A stretch of 64,000 bases of DNA from Loripinus fragilis (GCA_964019695.1 OZ026518.1:69947254-70011253); one strand, 5' to 3'; shown: positions 1 to 11,104, counted from the first letter of the stretch. Notes: generated by a model not told the origin, from the letters alone. Translations and numbers: made by a program.

Positions 1-249
1 TATTTACTCAAAATAAGTTACATAAAATTACACCATTACTTACTTAGTTATGGTTGATGACGGAACAATACATTACCGTTTAGGCAAATGAAGGGCAATA
101 ACATAATGTGCATTCCCACAGCATGGGTATTATTATTCAGTATATTGTATTATGTATATAATTTCATCAATTGGATACCAATATATGGATCTGAATGGAC
201 AAATTTATTGATATCAAGGCAGTAAAAGGACAATAACACCCCTACTACT

Positions 250-800
250 GATGTCATCCTCTGAAAATTTACATGTATAATCACTTATCACATATTTACG
301 ACACATTTTGCCGTGATAACCCAAAGTCTGCATATGCGATAAGCTCTTTCCCGCCAACTGGTTATCAGCCTGCTGTGATGATAACCGTAAGTCATGTATT
401 TTGAACGGAGAGAAGTTATCATGCCCGGCACGTAACGTTGATCATTTGATGACGTCAGATGTAAACAAGTGGCGTGACGTAACGCAAAAATTACGCCATT
501 CCTCTGTTTTACTTACATTTTTTTTACGTCAAATGCGTTGAAATAGTGAAATGAAATATGTAATAAACAGATTATAACATGGGGTTTTTTGTTATCGCCC
601 TCAGTATCAACCCTCGACCATTATAAGCCCTCGAGCTAAAGCTCTCGGGCTGATAATGGGGTCTTTGGTTGATACTTCGGGCGATAACCAAAACGCCATG
701 AGATAATCTCTAATTATAGTCTTATATACTAATTATAAGTTTCATGAAATGACCTCGAACAGTCCAATGAAGAAGTGCCCATACTTTAAATGGCCAGATA
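250..800. other. Segment absent from paralogous copy 2
   Basis: This 550-bp stretch has no counterpart between the matching blocks of 42690-43565. It contains palindromic CRE-like TGACGTCA (about 449-457) and a related TGACGTAA, and a hairpin at 591-688. No coding sequence is seen. It may be one or more insertions in copy 1, or a deletion in copy 2. Confidence 0.5.
591..688. repeat. Hairpin / short inverted repeat
   Basis: Arms starting GTTATCGCCC and ending GGGCGATAAC face each other around a TAAA centre. Arm length is about 46 bp with several mismatches. It looks like a MITE or the core of one. Confidence 0.7.
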
Positions 801-876
801 AAAGTTTCAAAGAAAATAATATTTAATCTATGGAAATGGACTTGGTTAACCCCTTGAAATATCCGCAAAAAGACTT

Positions 877-1139
877 AAAGCCCTCCTGTAAAATATTTTT
901 ACTGACCGTTCCAGGGGGTGCTTATTTTGTGGATCATTTATGTCAGTATTTCTGTCTTGTTTTTGTTATTCTTTTGTGCGCGTCTGTTTATTAATGCCTT
1001 TTGGTCACCTGCTGGGAAAGGGCTGACCTCTTGGCTCTCGTGTGTTATGTCTGATTGTGAGTTTGTTACTTTCCCATTGGTATCCTGGGTCAGGTGTTGT
1101 GCTTGATTGTATCGATTTCAGATCTTTGCCCTCTTCCTT
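877..1139 (+). mobile_element. 263-bp interspersed repeat insertion (repeat A)
   Basis: Absent from copy 2 at 43035, where the flanks join directly; ACTT at 873-876 and 1140-1143 is a possible 4-bp target duplication. The same repeat occurs at 36890-37045 (reverse) and 41330-41528. Its translation contains KGLTSWLSCV and FPLVSWVR, conserved at peptide level between the copies at 918-1106 and 41283-41474. There is no start context or domain, so these short frames are taken as repeat sequence rather than genes. Confidence 0.75.
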
Positions 1140-1296
1140 ACTTTTCACATTGGACAAGTACCGATTAAAAAGTATGGTGTGAAAACTCTGCTATTCAACA
1201 AACAGGAAATAGTAAAATGTTTTCTTTGGTGTTTCCTCCATGGAGCAAGCTAATGCTTTTGCATACAGTTGTAATTTTACATTATACACATCATAT

Positions 1297-1533
1297 GGGC
1301 CTCGACGCGAGAAAACCTGTCTTCGGGGGCTTGCGAACAACACAGGCGCAGACCAGCCTGCGCATCCGCGCTGACTGATCAGCGCCTCTGTTATTCGCTT
1401 ATCGAAAAGAATCATATCTAGACTTGCTACGAGAGAAATTTCAATTGTCTAGCTTGTCTCTGTAGCTGAGGAGACTGGTTTGAAACTTGCTTTGTCCGAA
1501 ACCCCGAAGACAGGTTTTCTCGCGACGAGGCCC
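1297..1533. mobile_element. MITE, family alpha (full-length copy)
   Basis: Terminal inverted repeats of about 31 bp begin GGGCCTCGACGCGAGAAAAC and are mirrored at 1503-1533. The interior has a second inverted section (GCGCAGACCAGCCTGCGC and a 'gatcagcgcctctgttattcg' tract). Copy 2 of the duplicated segment lacks it. Other copies: 45924-46164, 56600-56838, 57944-58163 and a partial at 6160-6262. Non-coding. Confidence 0.85.
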
Positions 1534-1960
1534 AATTATAACAATGGCAACCTGATCATATGGAGGAGGCTACCAAAAGTATTATAAAAGCTCATTAGTC
1601 ACCAATTTTGCACAAAACTGTAGCTCAATACCCGTTAACAATGTCATGTATACAGTATGTTGTTATGATACACCACAGAGAACAGATCAGACTGGTTGAA
1701 ATATAAACAGAACAGAGGCGAGTTCAACAATGCGAGCGCTCAATCGAGCGCTTGTTTGTATGATCATTACGTTATTGGACTAGCACTTGCTCAATAAAAA
1801 TGGCTGCGTCCAGCAGTTAGACAATCAAATGCATACATTGTTGGAAAGCAAAGCAAAACACTTTTCTACATGCAGTTTAAATTGTTTCCTTTGCATATCC
1901 ACACTTTTTAACTACTGTTCTTTCATTTTAGTACAACATGTCTGCCTTGTGTCATTTTAA

Positions 1961-2110
1961 CAAAGTCAAAGTCAAAATTATTTTATTTCTCTGGTACACA
2001 CTGTATACAGCTAGAGATTCAACATATTCTATACATATAACATAGTAGCATATTTTAGAATATAGAGGTCACATGAACGTGTATCATAAGTCATAGCATA
2101 TAATATATAT
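1961..2110 (-). mobile_element. Possible LINE 3' end
   Basis: Plus-strand CAAAGTCAAAGTCAAAATTA followed by 'ttttattt' resembles the 3' tail of a minus-strand LINE with a short tandem-repeat tail, like the clearer cases at 8890 and 11918. No coding remnant is visible. Confidence 0.35.
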
Positions 2111-2421
2111 ATATGTATAAACATACTGATGTATTAGAAAATTACTGAACATATTTTGGAATGTTAACTAAACTTCCTTGGGAGACTAACTATATATTTA
2201 ACAATTTAGTCAGCACTGCAAAATAAAGTGCATATCTCGAGCACATTAGTGCATTTGGTTTTGTGTAAATATAATAATCAGTATATCTATTTCATATATA
2301 ACTAAAGGGTTTATTACTTATTTTGCTATTGTCATTTGGTATGATTTTCAATAAAGCACATGTTGCGTTTGCTAGACATCGCCTCGGTGAGTATCACATA
2401 ACCGTAGCATTGAGAATTCTG

Positions 2422-2497
2422 TATACGCAAACAGTGGGTACCCAGATCAGTCGCTGCATTGTGTGGTGTCTGATCTGGGTCTGCTCTGTTTGCCCAT
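2422..2497. repeat. Hairpin MITE remnant
   Basis: Arms GCAAACAGTGGGTACCCAGA and TCTGGGTCTGCTCTGTTTGC pair around 'tgcattgtgtggt'. The same 'cccagatcagactgc' core recurs at 30930-30990 and 49590-49650, so this is a fragment of that MITE group (family delta). Confidence 0.65.
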
Positions 2498-3059
2498 GTC
2501 CAACAAAAAGGACGTTGCGATTATAAGGGTGGGTCTGTATAGTATCAATTTCAGCTTTTGTGGTTTAACAATGATAATGTATAGATATAACCATTTTTCA
2601 AAATGGATGCAGCCTTAATATTCTCTACCTGGTTATTTAGTTTGCTTATATGTACAGCAAATAGAAACGATTTTATTTATATAAACATACAATATTTAAC
2701 AGTATCATAGATAATAGTACAATAGTACCTATCTCAGCTTTCAGGGCACCGAAGGGCTTCACAGAGATGTCATTACACCAAGGCAAAGTCGACGATGCCT
2801 CGTTGTTGGAATGTCATCGCTGTGATGCCCTAGTGATTATTGGGTGGGACAGTAAACTTTGTTTTATCCTCAATCTGTCCTCCCAAGCTCTTGTCGAAAC
2901 GAAATGCAAGATGAATGGAGAGAGAACAGTTCGGATAAACACTATGTAAATGTAAATAATAAGAGAGGTACTTTTAAATCACGTTTAAGTATGGTCAGGT
3001 AGTGCAATCATATAAACACAAACAAGAGACATATGGAATATGAAAAGAAAATATCAAAA

Positions 3060-3061
<2 letters not shown>

Positions 3062-3108
<47 letters not shown>

Positions 3109-3150
3109 TGTGCGCGTGCATGCGCGCGTGTGTGTGTGTCTGTGTGTGTG
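3062..3150. repeat. (TG)n microsatellite
   Basis: A nearly pure TG/GT run with interruptions 'tttgtgtgcgcgtgcatgcgcg'. The reading frame across it on the minus strand (His/Thr repeats) is a low-complexity artefact. Confidence 0.97.
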
Positions 3151-3740
3151 TTAACCTGCGTTTACAGTTTTCATAATAAGGTTTATGAATATACATAATC
3201 TTTTGAGTTCTCTTAAGTTTGTTGCATTCATTAATTGTTCAAACTTTAAAATATTAGGATGCCTGTAATAATAAGATTTTATGTATTTGGAAACAAACAT
3301 CGACTTTCAAAAAATCGAATCTGAAAATATTACGCTCATAGTCCCTAATGTAAACCCATTATTATTTTGGTAGTCATCTTGGAATTTTTGGCGAAACACC
3401 GATCGAGTTGAATTGCGAGCGCTTGCAAGCTTGCATTCAGAGAGAAAGCACTCGATAGTACTCCGAGCGCTCGCATTGTTGAACACGCCTCAGGTACAAT
3501 AATCTGTGTGAAAAAGTCAAAGTTATGGACAACATACTTATTTACCAAAAACAATGAAATATTTTAGACCCGAATTCTATGCAACCGCAACGCTTTTGTC
3601 TCAAGTTTTATGCTGCAAACATTAAATTTCCATATTTTTGATGAATAATTTACTAATCTTTGACTTTCTGCAACAAAAGTTTTGGTCACAAAATTTTCCC
3701 CACCCCCTAAACCACGGTCCTGGAATTAATATGCAATAGT

Positions 3741-5415
3741 TTCCAGATGTATTTATTTTATTAGGTATTAGGAGATATTAAGGTCAAACATTTGTTTGCA
3801 CAGGAATTCTGCTTTTATAATTTCAAAAGATAGAGTATAGAAACTAACACCTTCCATTATAATTCCCTATTGTCGCTTCAGCGCATCGCAGCTACATGTA
3901 TGTCCGTTAAAGTCCCGTATCACTCCTGGTCGATACTACCAAAATATTTCGGTTGCTGAAAGGCTTTAATGCCATTAAACAGGACAGGCCCTGATGAGAC
4001 GCCGCCTTTGGTGGCATCTCATTTAGGTCTGCACTGTTTACTAATGTGCAATTTGCAGTGCAACAGCCTGATTCCCATATCATATTTATTTGAATAGAGT
4101 ATGGAACAAGTCTGCAGTTGTAGATTTACCTAAATGTATATTAAAAGCATCAATCATTTTTGCATTCCCCTAGAGACTGGGGATAACGGAGACATAGCGG
4201 GGCTTAAGTGCCAATGTTTGACCTCCGGTGGGTCCCGGCAGTGCCGTAGATGTGCCGGGGTTTTGATTTCCTGCTAAAATAGTCGGGAAAAAGAATACGG
4301 GATGTTTTTGCATCGGGTGTGCTTATTAAAGCATTGTATACTGGAAACTTTGGCAAACAATGACGACCAGATGAAATGCCGCACTGCACAGCAAATGATA
4401 AGTGTTTATATTGTTTGCTTAGACACGATCTTCAGAGAAATTCAATTTTAGTTAGAAACTATAATATGTTGACCCTTTAAACATACAATGAACCATTCCA
4501 AGTTTATTGTTTCATATCAGGAATAACTCATCAGAATACAAGACTTGTAGTCAAACGTCCCTGGCATTTCCTATCTACACATTTCCGGTAACTATGTTCC
4601 TTATAGACACGATCTTTGGAATAATCAAAGCCTTTGTAGGCTATTTTAGTGTGTCCCTGCTACTAGTATCGAACTTCACTTCTTCCATTTTAATGAGGTA
4701 GTGAAATCATATGGCGGACAACAGGCAAATCGTCTAAATATTGGAGGAAAAAACGGAAAAATCGAAAAAGACGAAAAATAACAAAAGTCTAAAATCCTTA
4801 AGTTTTTTTTTCTCGACAAAAAGTCGTAACAGGTTGGTTTTGTAGATCAATTGTCGCATTAGACGCAGTGTCTATTCGACGAAATGGACCTAAGACGAAA
4901 TGTCGTGCAGCTGATTATATGGCAGCTGTTATACATGCTGTGAAAAATAACAAAATATGATCAACAATTTTGATAGTTGAAGTGTTATAAAGCTGGCAGA
5001 GAATGGCTGTAGGTATTAACAGGATCTTTCTACATATAGGAAGACCCTGGTATTAATCATTGCGCAGTTTGAATTATCAGGTTCAGAACCACCAGGAAAG
5101 TTATTCAAAATTTTCTGATCTTTTGTTACAAGTTTTCATTATTGTCAGTTCCCAGGGGGCGGTGGCATTTAGCAGGGATTTTACCACAAATTTGGCCACG
5201 CAGTGCAGGGCTTTAAGCAGGGGGCCGGGAATACAAGTGACTGGTGCATTTTTTGCCTAGGCGACCAGCAGAGGCTAAAACTAGCCTGCATTTCCGCGAC
5301 AAAACTTCGGGTTTGATCCGGAGTATTTGACAGTTTATTTTTTTTTTATACTTATCGCATAGGCGAACATTAAAGATTCAGGACGAGCTGCGCATACAGT
5401 GCGCAATACATAGAG
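3741..5415. other. No gene recognised; scattered repeat fragments
   Basis: About 1.7 kb without supportable coding. 3960-4080 carries the 'ggccctgatgagacgccgcc ... aggtctgcactgttt' words of MITE family delta. 4740-4910 is rich in GACGAAA and GTCG words. The minus frame at 4204-4389 (61 codons) has no family resemblance I can name. Confidence 0.5.
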
Positions 5416-5570
5416 GAAATTCAAATTTTTGGAATGAATATGCCATTTATTGCATCGAGTGAAGCGAAAAATGTATATTTCATGAGTGGCGAAGCCACGA
5501 ATGAAATATACATTTTCTCGGTTTACGAGATGAAATAAATGGCATATTCATTCCAAAAAAATGAATTTTC
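5416..5570. mobile_element. Palindromic MITE (about 75-bp arms)
   Basis: The left arm begins GAAATTCAAATTTTTGGAAT and the right arm ends with its near-perfect inverse ATTCCAAAAAAATGAATTTTC. The arms meet at TGGCGAAGCCA. Almost the entire element folds into one hairpin. Non-coding. Confidence 0.9.
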
Positions 5571-6159
5571 TTTTTATTATATACCATTTTAAGTTAAAGC
5601 GCAACAGATTTTTTGCAGTAAATGACGTCATACAAGTTCGCACATTGCGTCATATTAATGATGACGTTGCATTATGTACAATGACGGCCAAAACTGAAAC
5701 TATAAGAGCAGGAGTAGAAAAAGTGAAAATTTCAGCAAATCCAGACAATTTTATTACCAAAATGTCCTTGCAATCTAACTAAGAAAATGAATACCCACAC
5801 TTTGTGTTTTTGTCCACTAATAAGTAAGTTACAGGCGTTTGAAATTCTGAAGTGGGCTCACGGAAGTCTAAGGAGAAAGCAGAGGACATCCAATTTCACC
5901 CGTGAAATACAACTTATATTTTCACTGCAGTGAAAATACAACTTTTGATATTTTCACGGCTGTGAAATACAGCTTTTTTAAAATATGCATTATATTTAAT
6001 CAATATTTTTCTGTATTTCATTACTTTGTATATAACAAAAAAGTATAAACGTAACTGTAGGATCAGGAAAAATGTAGCTGCGCACTGGGAGCACAGGTTA
6101 CAATATTGCGGTTTCCTATCATCTACAGCTGATGAAACGTCATCGGGAATACTTTGACC
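5571..6159. other. No gene recognised
   Basis: AT-rich sequence. 5897-5985 repeats the word GTGAAATAC with palindromic TTTTCACTGCAGTGAAAA in the middle. The plus-strand frame at 5561-5782 (73 codons) begins within the MITE end and shows no domain. Confidence 0.4.
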
Positions 6160-6262
6160 AATGCGATTCGACGCGAGAAAATCAGACTGTTTTATACGAA
6201 TAACAAAGGCGCTGACAAGTCTGCACACCCTCGCAGTTTGATCAGTGTCTGTCTTCTTCGCT
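6160..6262. mobile_element. MITE family alpha, partial
   Basis: Contains CGACGCGAGAAAAT and 'cgaataacaaaggcgctgac', both hallmarks of the full copies at 1297 and 57944, but lacks the opposite end. Confidence 0.6.
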
Positions 6263-6530
6263 TTCTTGCAAGTATAATACACACACTTGATGCATGCAAA
6301 ATTTCAAGATACTGCTGTAGTGAAGCCCTTTAAATAGAACACTGTTTGTCGGTAATAACATTTAATCTAAAATGCCAATTTTAATTATAATTGGAGAAAT
6401 ATATTTTAATAAAAAAAACCTAATCAAAAATATTTTATGAAGTTTGGATAAGTTTTCATAAAGGCGGTGAAAGGATTGAATTTTCACATCCTTAATAGTA
6501 TATGCCTTATAATATTCCCTTCTAGTATTG

Positions 6531-7668
6531 TCCGATCTTATTAGCCTGACACAGGTGCATAATTTCACGGTTTTACCTTCCGTCGACTTTCGGTATTCCG
6601 TAAGTTTTACAGGAATTATGCAAGTACTTATGCAGATAACGAAACGTTATGTACCGTCCTACTGACTAGTCTAGTGGTTATGATACAGAGTTTACAATCA
6701 AAAGGTCGTGAGTTCGAGTCCACGTGTATGTGTGTTGTTTTTTTAAATCTTTATTCGATTCGTTTAATTTCATTTATTATAGATGTACCACGACCTCTGA
6801 GGAATGAAATTTTGGATCATTCTTTTTTAAAAGGTTGATGCGTAACGCGTAAAATGAGCCAGTCTGTCCGAAACATCTTCAGAGATTATTGGAAAATATT
6901 GTTCCATATTATAGCCAAAACATATTGTTAAAATGTATTCACTATAACGTTACAAGTTGTTTGAACTTAAGTTCGGTGGGAAGACGTCTGAAGAAAAGTA
7001 TGCAGCAATTCTTGGCACTAAGGCAAAACATATTTTTTTAAATATTTGCGATAACTTTGAAAAAATATGTCAAAAGCACAGGGATTCAACTTCACATATC
7101 AAGCGTACGGCAAACGTTCTCCGGCAGGGTCTTACAAAAATAACAACAACAAATGCAAGTATAGAAAAACAAATAACTTTGAAGCGTGACTATATTAGCA
7201 AAATTGAAAATACGGATCTAGAAATAGGGGTTTCAGGCGTTTTATTACGTATACTATTCTATTTTGAAGCACATAGATGTTCCAGACAGGCTGGCTCAGT
7301 GTATGCGTTACATGTACGCATTAACCTTTTGAATATAATGATCCACAAGACATTACTCAGAGGTCGTGGAACATCTTTAATAATGAAGTTAAACGAATCA
7401 AATAAAGAGGTAAAAATACAAATAAAAAAAAGAAATTTTCGTGGATTCGAACTCAGGACCTTTTGGTTGTAAACTCTGTACCAAAACCGCTTGACTAGTC
7501 AGTAGTATAGTACAAAACGTTTCATTATCTGCATCAGTACTTGCAAAATTCTCGTAAAACTTACGGTAAATACCGAAAGTCGACGGAAGGTAAAAATATC
7601 TTGTGCACTAACCGTGAAATTATGCACCTGTGTCAGGTTAATAAAATCGGACAATACCTTGAGTGAAA
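6531..7668. mobile_element. Long inverted-repeat element with tRNA-like segments
   Basis: Left arm 6531-6885 and right arm 7268-7668 are reverse complements at roughly 80% identity by eye. The outer ends read ATTGTCCGAT and ATCGGACAAT. Each arm contains a tRNA-like stretch: an A-box-like TAGTCTAGTGG and a B-box-like GAGTTCGAGTCC on the plus strand at about 6665-6722, mirrored on the minus strand at about 7441-7495. Either two tRNA-derived SINE-like units lie tail to tail, or this is a foldback transposon that captured a tRNA-like sequence. The spacer carries the reading frame at 6957-7472. Confidence 0.8.
6957..7472 (+). CDS. Hypothetical reading frame in foldback spacer (171 codons)
   Basis: Unrecognised. 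The first 100 or so codons fall in the unique spacer between the two arms; the rest runs into the right arm and is probably not real protein. The spacer part is charged, lysine-rich and predicted helical by inspection (for example KHIFLNICDNFEKICQKH, then IEKQITLKRDYISKIEN), compatible with a short coiled coil. The frame opens with TTG, with no upstream ATG nearby, so the start is doubtful. It could be a fragment of the element's own ORF, a captured host exon, or chance in AT-rich DNA. No catalytic motif is visible. Confidence 0.25.
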   Translation: MFELKFGGKTSEEKYAAILGTKAKHIFLNICDNFEKICQKHRDSTSHIKRTANVLRQGLTKITTTNASIEKQITLKRDYISKIENTDLEIGVSGVLLRILFYFEAHRCSRQAGSVYALHVRINLLNIMIHKTLLRGRGTSLIMKLNESNKEVKIQIKKRNFRGFELRTFWL

Positions 7669-8639
7669 CGGATCACTGACTATCAGTTCAACATAAAGCA
7701 ATGTATATGCTAACATAAACAACTTGTATTTTTTAATGTAGCAGCATATTGGTGTGTGTTGGTTTGCTGTTTATCTGCCTAGACGACACTATTTTGTTTA
7801 TTTCCAACCGTGTCACAAAGATGATAAACGAAAATAATTAAACATCTATGCCTACTGCCATAATGGCCCTCTCATTTGGAAGCTCTTGGTCAAGCTTTTA
7901 CATAAATACGTCTGCTTATTGATGCCACCACTCCCACATGACTGATGTAAGCACAACAGGCATATTTTTTCGATCATATAAAATAACGGTAATAGTTAAA
8001 ATGTAAAATTAAATGTTGCTGTTTGCGTGTTGATTTAGATGCCCGCCCATCTGTTTCGATGAATGAGTCAGTCTAATTGTACGCTCGCACATACAGACAC
8101 ATATACAAAACATACAGATGGCTAGAAAGATGGAAGCAGACAAAATGATATTGTTTGGTTGACACTAAATGGAAAAGTAACTCATTATTCCTAGACCTAT
8201 ATAAGCAGCTTGGATTTCATTGTAAACCATACCAGTTGTGCCCTCACAACGAAAATCGTCTGCTTGTAATTACTAATGGACATTTTATAAATGAGCAAAT
8301 ACTACGAACCCCATCCAAATGTATTGCACTGACAGTACAAAATGAGTTATGAACCAACGAAAACTAAGTTATCTATTTTTACAAGATTTCAGAGCATTAA
8401 GATTGATATCATTCACCGCCGAAATTTAAATCTAGTTATGCTTTTGCTGTTTCTATTCCCGTGCAAACTATCAGTTTGAAGTTACTTTCATGTAAAATTT
8501 TAAAAACGAAAAACTGTGTTCCATTTGAAGAGCAATACTACAGTAGACAGTCTCTGGAGCTCACCAGTTTGGTTTGAGGCTTGCATGGTCGCAAATATTT
8601 TTTTCGCGACGAGAATTGTAGGAGATAGTACTACTGCAG
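7669..8639. other. No gene recognised
   Basis: AT-rich sequence with no convincing coding. 8540-8620 has an 'actggtttgaggcttgcatggtcgcaa' tract and a CGCGACGAGAA end resembling a decayed MITE family alpha right end. The 65-codon plus frame at 8155-8352 has no recognisable domain. Confidence 0.5.
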
Positions 8640-8885
8640 GAACAGCAATTAATGAGCCATGAAAATAGCATTAATAGAAATAGACATTAATGGCCATTAA
8701 AGGTGACATAATTTATAGGAATTAATTTGTCAGCAAGGACTGAATTATACCATTAACTTACCCATTAATGTCATAGAAATCAATTAATACCAATCCTTTT
8801 TAATGCCCATGAATTATACTTTGAACTAATGGGCATTACATTTTGAATTATTTTTTTTATACTTGAACATTACCAGGCATTAATG
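8640..8885. repeat. Degenerate TTAATGGCCATTAA palindrome cluster, block 1
   Basis: The 14-bp palindrome ATTAATGGCCATTAA (8689) and variants (cattaatg, taatgggcatta, aatgcccat) recur every 20-40 bp on both strands. The block resembles 10120-10460 and probably derives from the same AT-rich MITE family. Confidence 0.6.
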
Positions 8886-8889
8886 AATA

Positions 8890-9180
8890 AAGTCAAGTCA
8901 AGTCAAGTATGCTTTATTTAGGCATAAACAAATACATGTTTCTCGCCCTCACATGGGCGACATGGCATCTGTGAAATGCATAACTTCTAAGACATGAACT
9001 TAAGCTAAATTCTCAAATTAAGTTTCCACCTGACGTGTACGCTTATACTTTGTGGTGTACCGATAGGGCGCAAATCGGAGTAGTCTGAAGTGCCCTCCCG
9101 ACCCAGTGCTAGCCTCTGTTAATTCATATATTACTCCAATTCTCTGCCCCCAGTCATTCATCATTCTTTTAAATTATAGT
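8890..9180 (-). mobile_element. Probable LINE 3' end with pentamer tail
   Basis: Plus-strand AAGTCAAGTCAAGTCAAGTA (about 8892) equals a (CTTGA)n tail on the minus strand, followed by 'tgctttatttaggca', typical of a polyadenylation-like LINE terminus. About 280 bp upstream on the minus strand is non-coding, consistent with a 3' UTR of a severely 5'-truncated insertion. Confidence 0.55.
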
Positions 9181-9454
9181 TATTAAATTCGCGTGGTCCG
9201 GGAATCCTGCGCAATATCCATAAAAAGAAAGCAGATATCAATTAATAAAGTTATTTGCATTTTACCTGCATGCAATGGTGTTTACCTCCAGCTATTACAA
9301 TGAATTGACCAATCAATCAGCGTCACAGATGAATGACATTTGGGGCAGAGATTAGGAGTACTACAAATCATTCAATCAGTGGATATTCTAAAGGTGTTAT
9401 TCTGTTATCGAGGGATGTATTTTATTTTTTTATGGTACGTATACCACTATACCA

Positions 9455-9515
9455 TCACGTGTTTGGGCGCTCAAAAGAACCGTCTCAATGAGACGGATCT
9501 TTTGAGCACCTGGAA
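9455..9515. repeat. Small hairpin, copy 1 of 2
   Basis: GCTCAAAAGAACCGTCTC and GAGACGGATCTTTTGAGC pair around AAT, with additional flanking pairing. A second copy lies at 36322-36373. Possibly the core of a short MITE, or a transcribed hairpin. Confidence 0.75.
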
Positions 9516-10119
9516 CATTTTTACGCGCTCTTAACCCGTAATAGCGTCCTCTTTGCGGGACGTATTCTAACAGTGCATGCCCAGAACAGACGCCGCAAAA
9601 CACAGCGTCTGATCAGGGTCTCCACTGTATCAATTTATTCAAAAATTTCACGACCAAATGCACTTTTTGCATACACGTCAGGTAATGGATAATAACTTAA
9701 CACATCTAAAGATCCCCACAATATATTTACAAATTTGTGTTTACATGCATTCTTTAGTATTGATGAAGCGTCTCACACTCATGTGCGACAAGGCAGTTTG
9801 TTATTTGCTGCTTATTTGTATGGTTTATTCTTTGCATGCTTTGTTTTGTCTGCTGATAACCCTCGCAAACAGCGTGGACTCAGATTAGGCCCGAAAAACC
9901 AGTCGATCCTGATGTGGATCCGAGCTATTTGGCACATTCTTTTAAATATTTTTTTTTGTTTTCAAGCAACTTTAATTGCAGGTTAAAAAAATTCACAACG
10001 ACTCGAATATAATATAAACTTACTCCGCATTCAAAGAGTTAATTCTGGATATTTTACATAGTCAGCTTAGCCAAAATTCGTTGGCATATAATAATTTACG
10101 CAGACTAAATAATAAGTAA
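9516..10119. other. MITE fragments, no gene
   Basis: 9530-9620 contains 'acagacgccgcaaaacacagcgtctgatcagggtctccactg' words of family delta, and 9840-9930 carries 'ctcgcaaacagcgtggactcagatta'. Two overlapping plus frames at 9658-9986 are hydrophobic but derive from this repeat material. Confidence 0.45.
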
Positions 10120-10460
10120 AGAAAATAATAATGGCAATTACTCTAAAATAATGGTCATTAAATGGCCATTAAAGGCGACATTATTAATGGGCCATTATTT
10201 TCTTTGTTTCTGTTAATGAGAAAATAAGAGTCATTGTTTTGGTTAATGGGCCCGAACTAATGGATATGAATAAAATAATGCCAATTAAAGGCAACATTAT
10301 TCAGGGGCATTAAATTTTCTTTCTTGATATTAAGGGCAAAATGATGGGCATTATATTTCATTAACACCACATTAATGGGCATTAAGTATGGAAATAATCA
10401 TAAATCTAATGGCCATTAAATAACCATGACGAAGTTTAAGCAATGGTTTATTAATGACTA
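10120..10460. repeat. Degenerate TTAATGGCCATTAA palindrome cluster, block 2
   Basis: At least five palindromic variants (AAATGGCCATTAAA, TAATGGGCCATTA, TTAATGGGCATTAA, TAATGGCCATTAAA) occur within 340 bp, with 'aaaataatg' spacers. Same word family as 8640-8885. Confidence 0.65.
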
Positions 10461-10559
10461 TTATATTTTCTTTTGCTCACTGCACTGTTTTTTAAGATTC
10501 TATTTCATGTGGTTCTTTCTGGTTTCTCATTTAGAAGCAGGAAAGACAAGCAAGAATCT

Positions 10560-11040
10560 ATCTGGACTATGGTTTAAGTCCCCTGTGTGATTAGACAATA
10601 GATGCGATTTATTCTGTAATGCATTGCTTACAAAGCAATACATCTTATCACTAGACCAAATTGTCTTATCAGACAAATTCTTGAAACAAGATTACAATTT
10701 ATTCTTGAGTTATATTTATTGATAAGTAGTATAATCAGAAATGTGCTAGAAAAGAAGATATGGTTTATCCTGTAAATAATTGATTTCAACGGAATTCATC
10801 ACATCACTACAGATATACTGTCTGATTAGTTAAGTGCTCAGGAGAAGCATACATTTTATATAAAACGATTTATTCCGAAACAGTCTTGTTTGAAGGACAT
10901 GCCTAATCACACACTTTACGTGTAGTGATACGATTTATTCTGCCAAAACCAAAATAAACGGATTTAATGTGAATGCTTGTTTAAGGACATACCTAATCAC
11001 ACAATGTATGTGTATTGATAGAATTTATCATGGTGTGTTA
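10560..11040. repeat. Diverged tandem repeat, about 100-bp unit
   Basis: The words 'acgatttattctg', 'aaggacatgcctaatcacaca' and 'gtgtagtgata' recur in the same order (about 10861-10940 and 10975-11035), with weaker relatives upstream from 10600. About four degenerate units; no coding. Confidence 0.65.
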
Positions 11041-11104
11041 ATTTGATTATGGTGTTTCTCCATGATGATACATTGCATTAGTTAGATGGCCTCCGTGCGA
11101 GCTG

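Larger units (their letters stand above)
1716..3490. mobile_element. 1.78-kb TIR element, no transposase, TSD CAG
   Basis: The ends are AGGCGAGTTCAACAATGCGA and, inverted, AGGCGTGTTCAACAATGCGA, extending to 26 bp with one mismatch. CAG flanks both sides (1713-1715 and 3491-3493), and copy 2 has a single CAG at the empty site near 43293. This gives direct occupied-versus-empty evidence of insertion. The interior has a LINE tail, a small hairpin and a TG microsatellite but no recognisable transposase, so it is non-autonomous or a composite. Superfamily is not assigned; a 3-bp duplication argues against mariner. Confidence 0.85.
1..3740. repeat. Diverged duplicated segment, copy 1 (expanded)
   Basis: Blocks of this stretch match 42690-43565 in the same order and orientation: 30-250, 800-876, 1140-1205, 1541-1712 and 3491-3735. 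Copy 1 is about four times longer because several mobile elements sit between the shared blocks. The shared sequence is non-coding and resembles degenerate mollusc repeat DNA with 'gggcaataac' words. Because copy 2 lacks the insertions, the element ends in copy 1 can be placed to within a few bases. Confidence 0.85.

Noticed and set aside
449..457. CRE-type TGACGTCA as promoter of a gene (also 33676 and 39901)
   Set aside because: No coding region follows any of the three sites and each lies in or next to repeat DNA.
918..1106. Small hydrophobic protein, also seen at 41283-41474
   Set aside because: Both are translations of interspersed repeat A; the shared peptide follows from nucleotide identity, the N-terminal halves differ and the copy at 36890-37045 is broken.
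3008..3196. Minus-strand His/Thr-repeat reading frame
   Set aside because: It is the translation of the TG microsatellite at 3062-3150.
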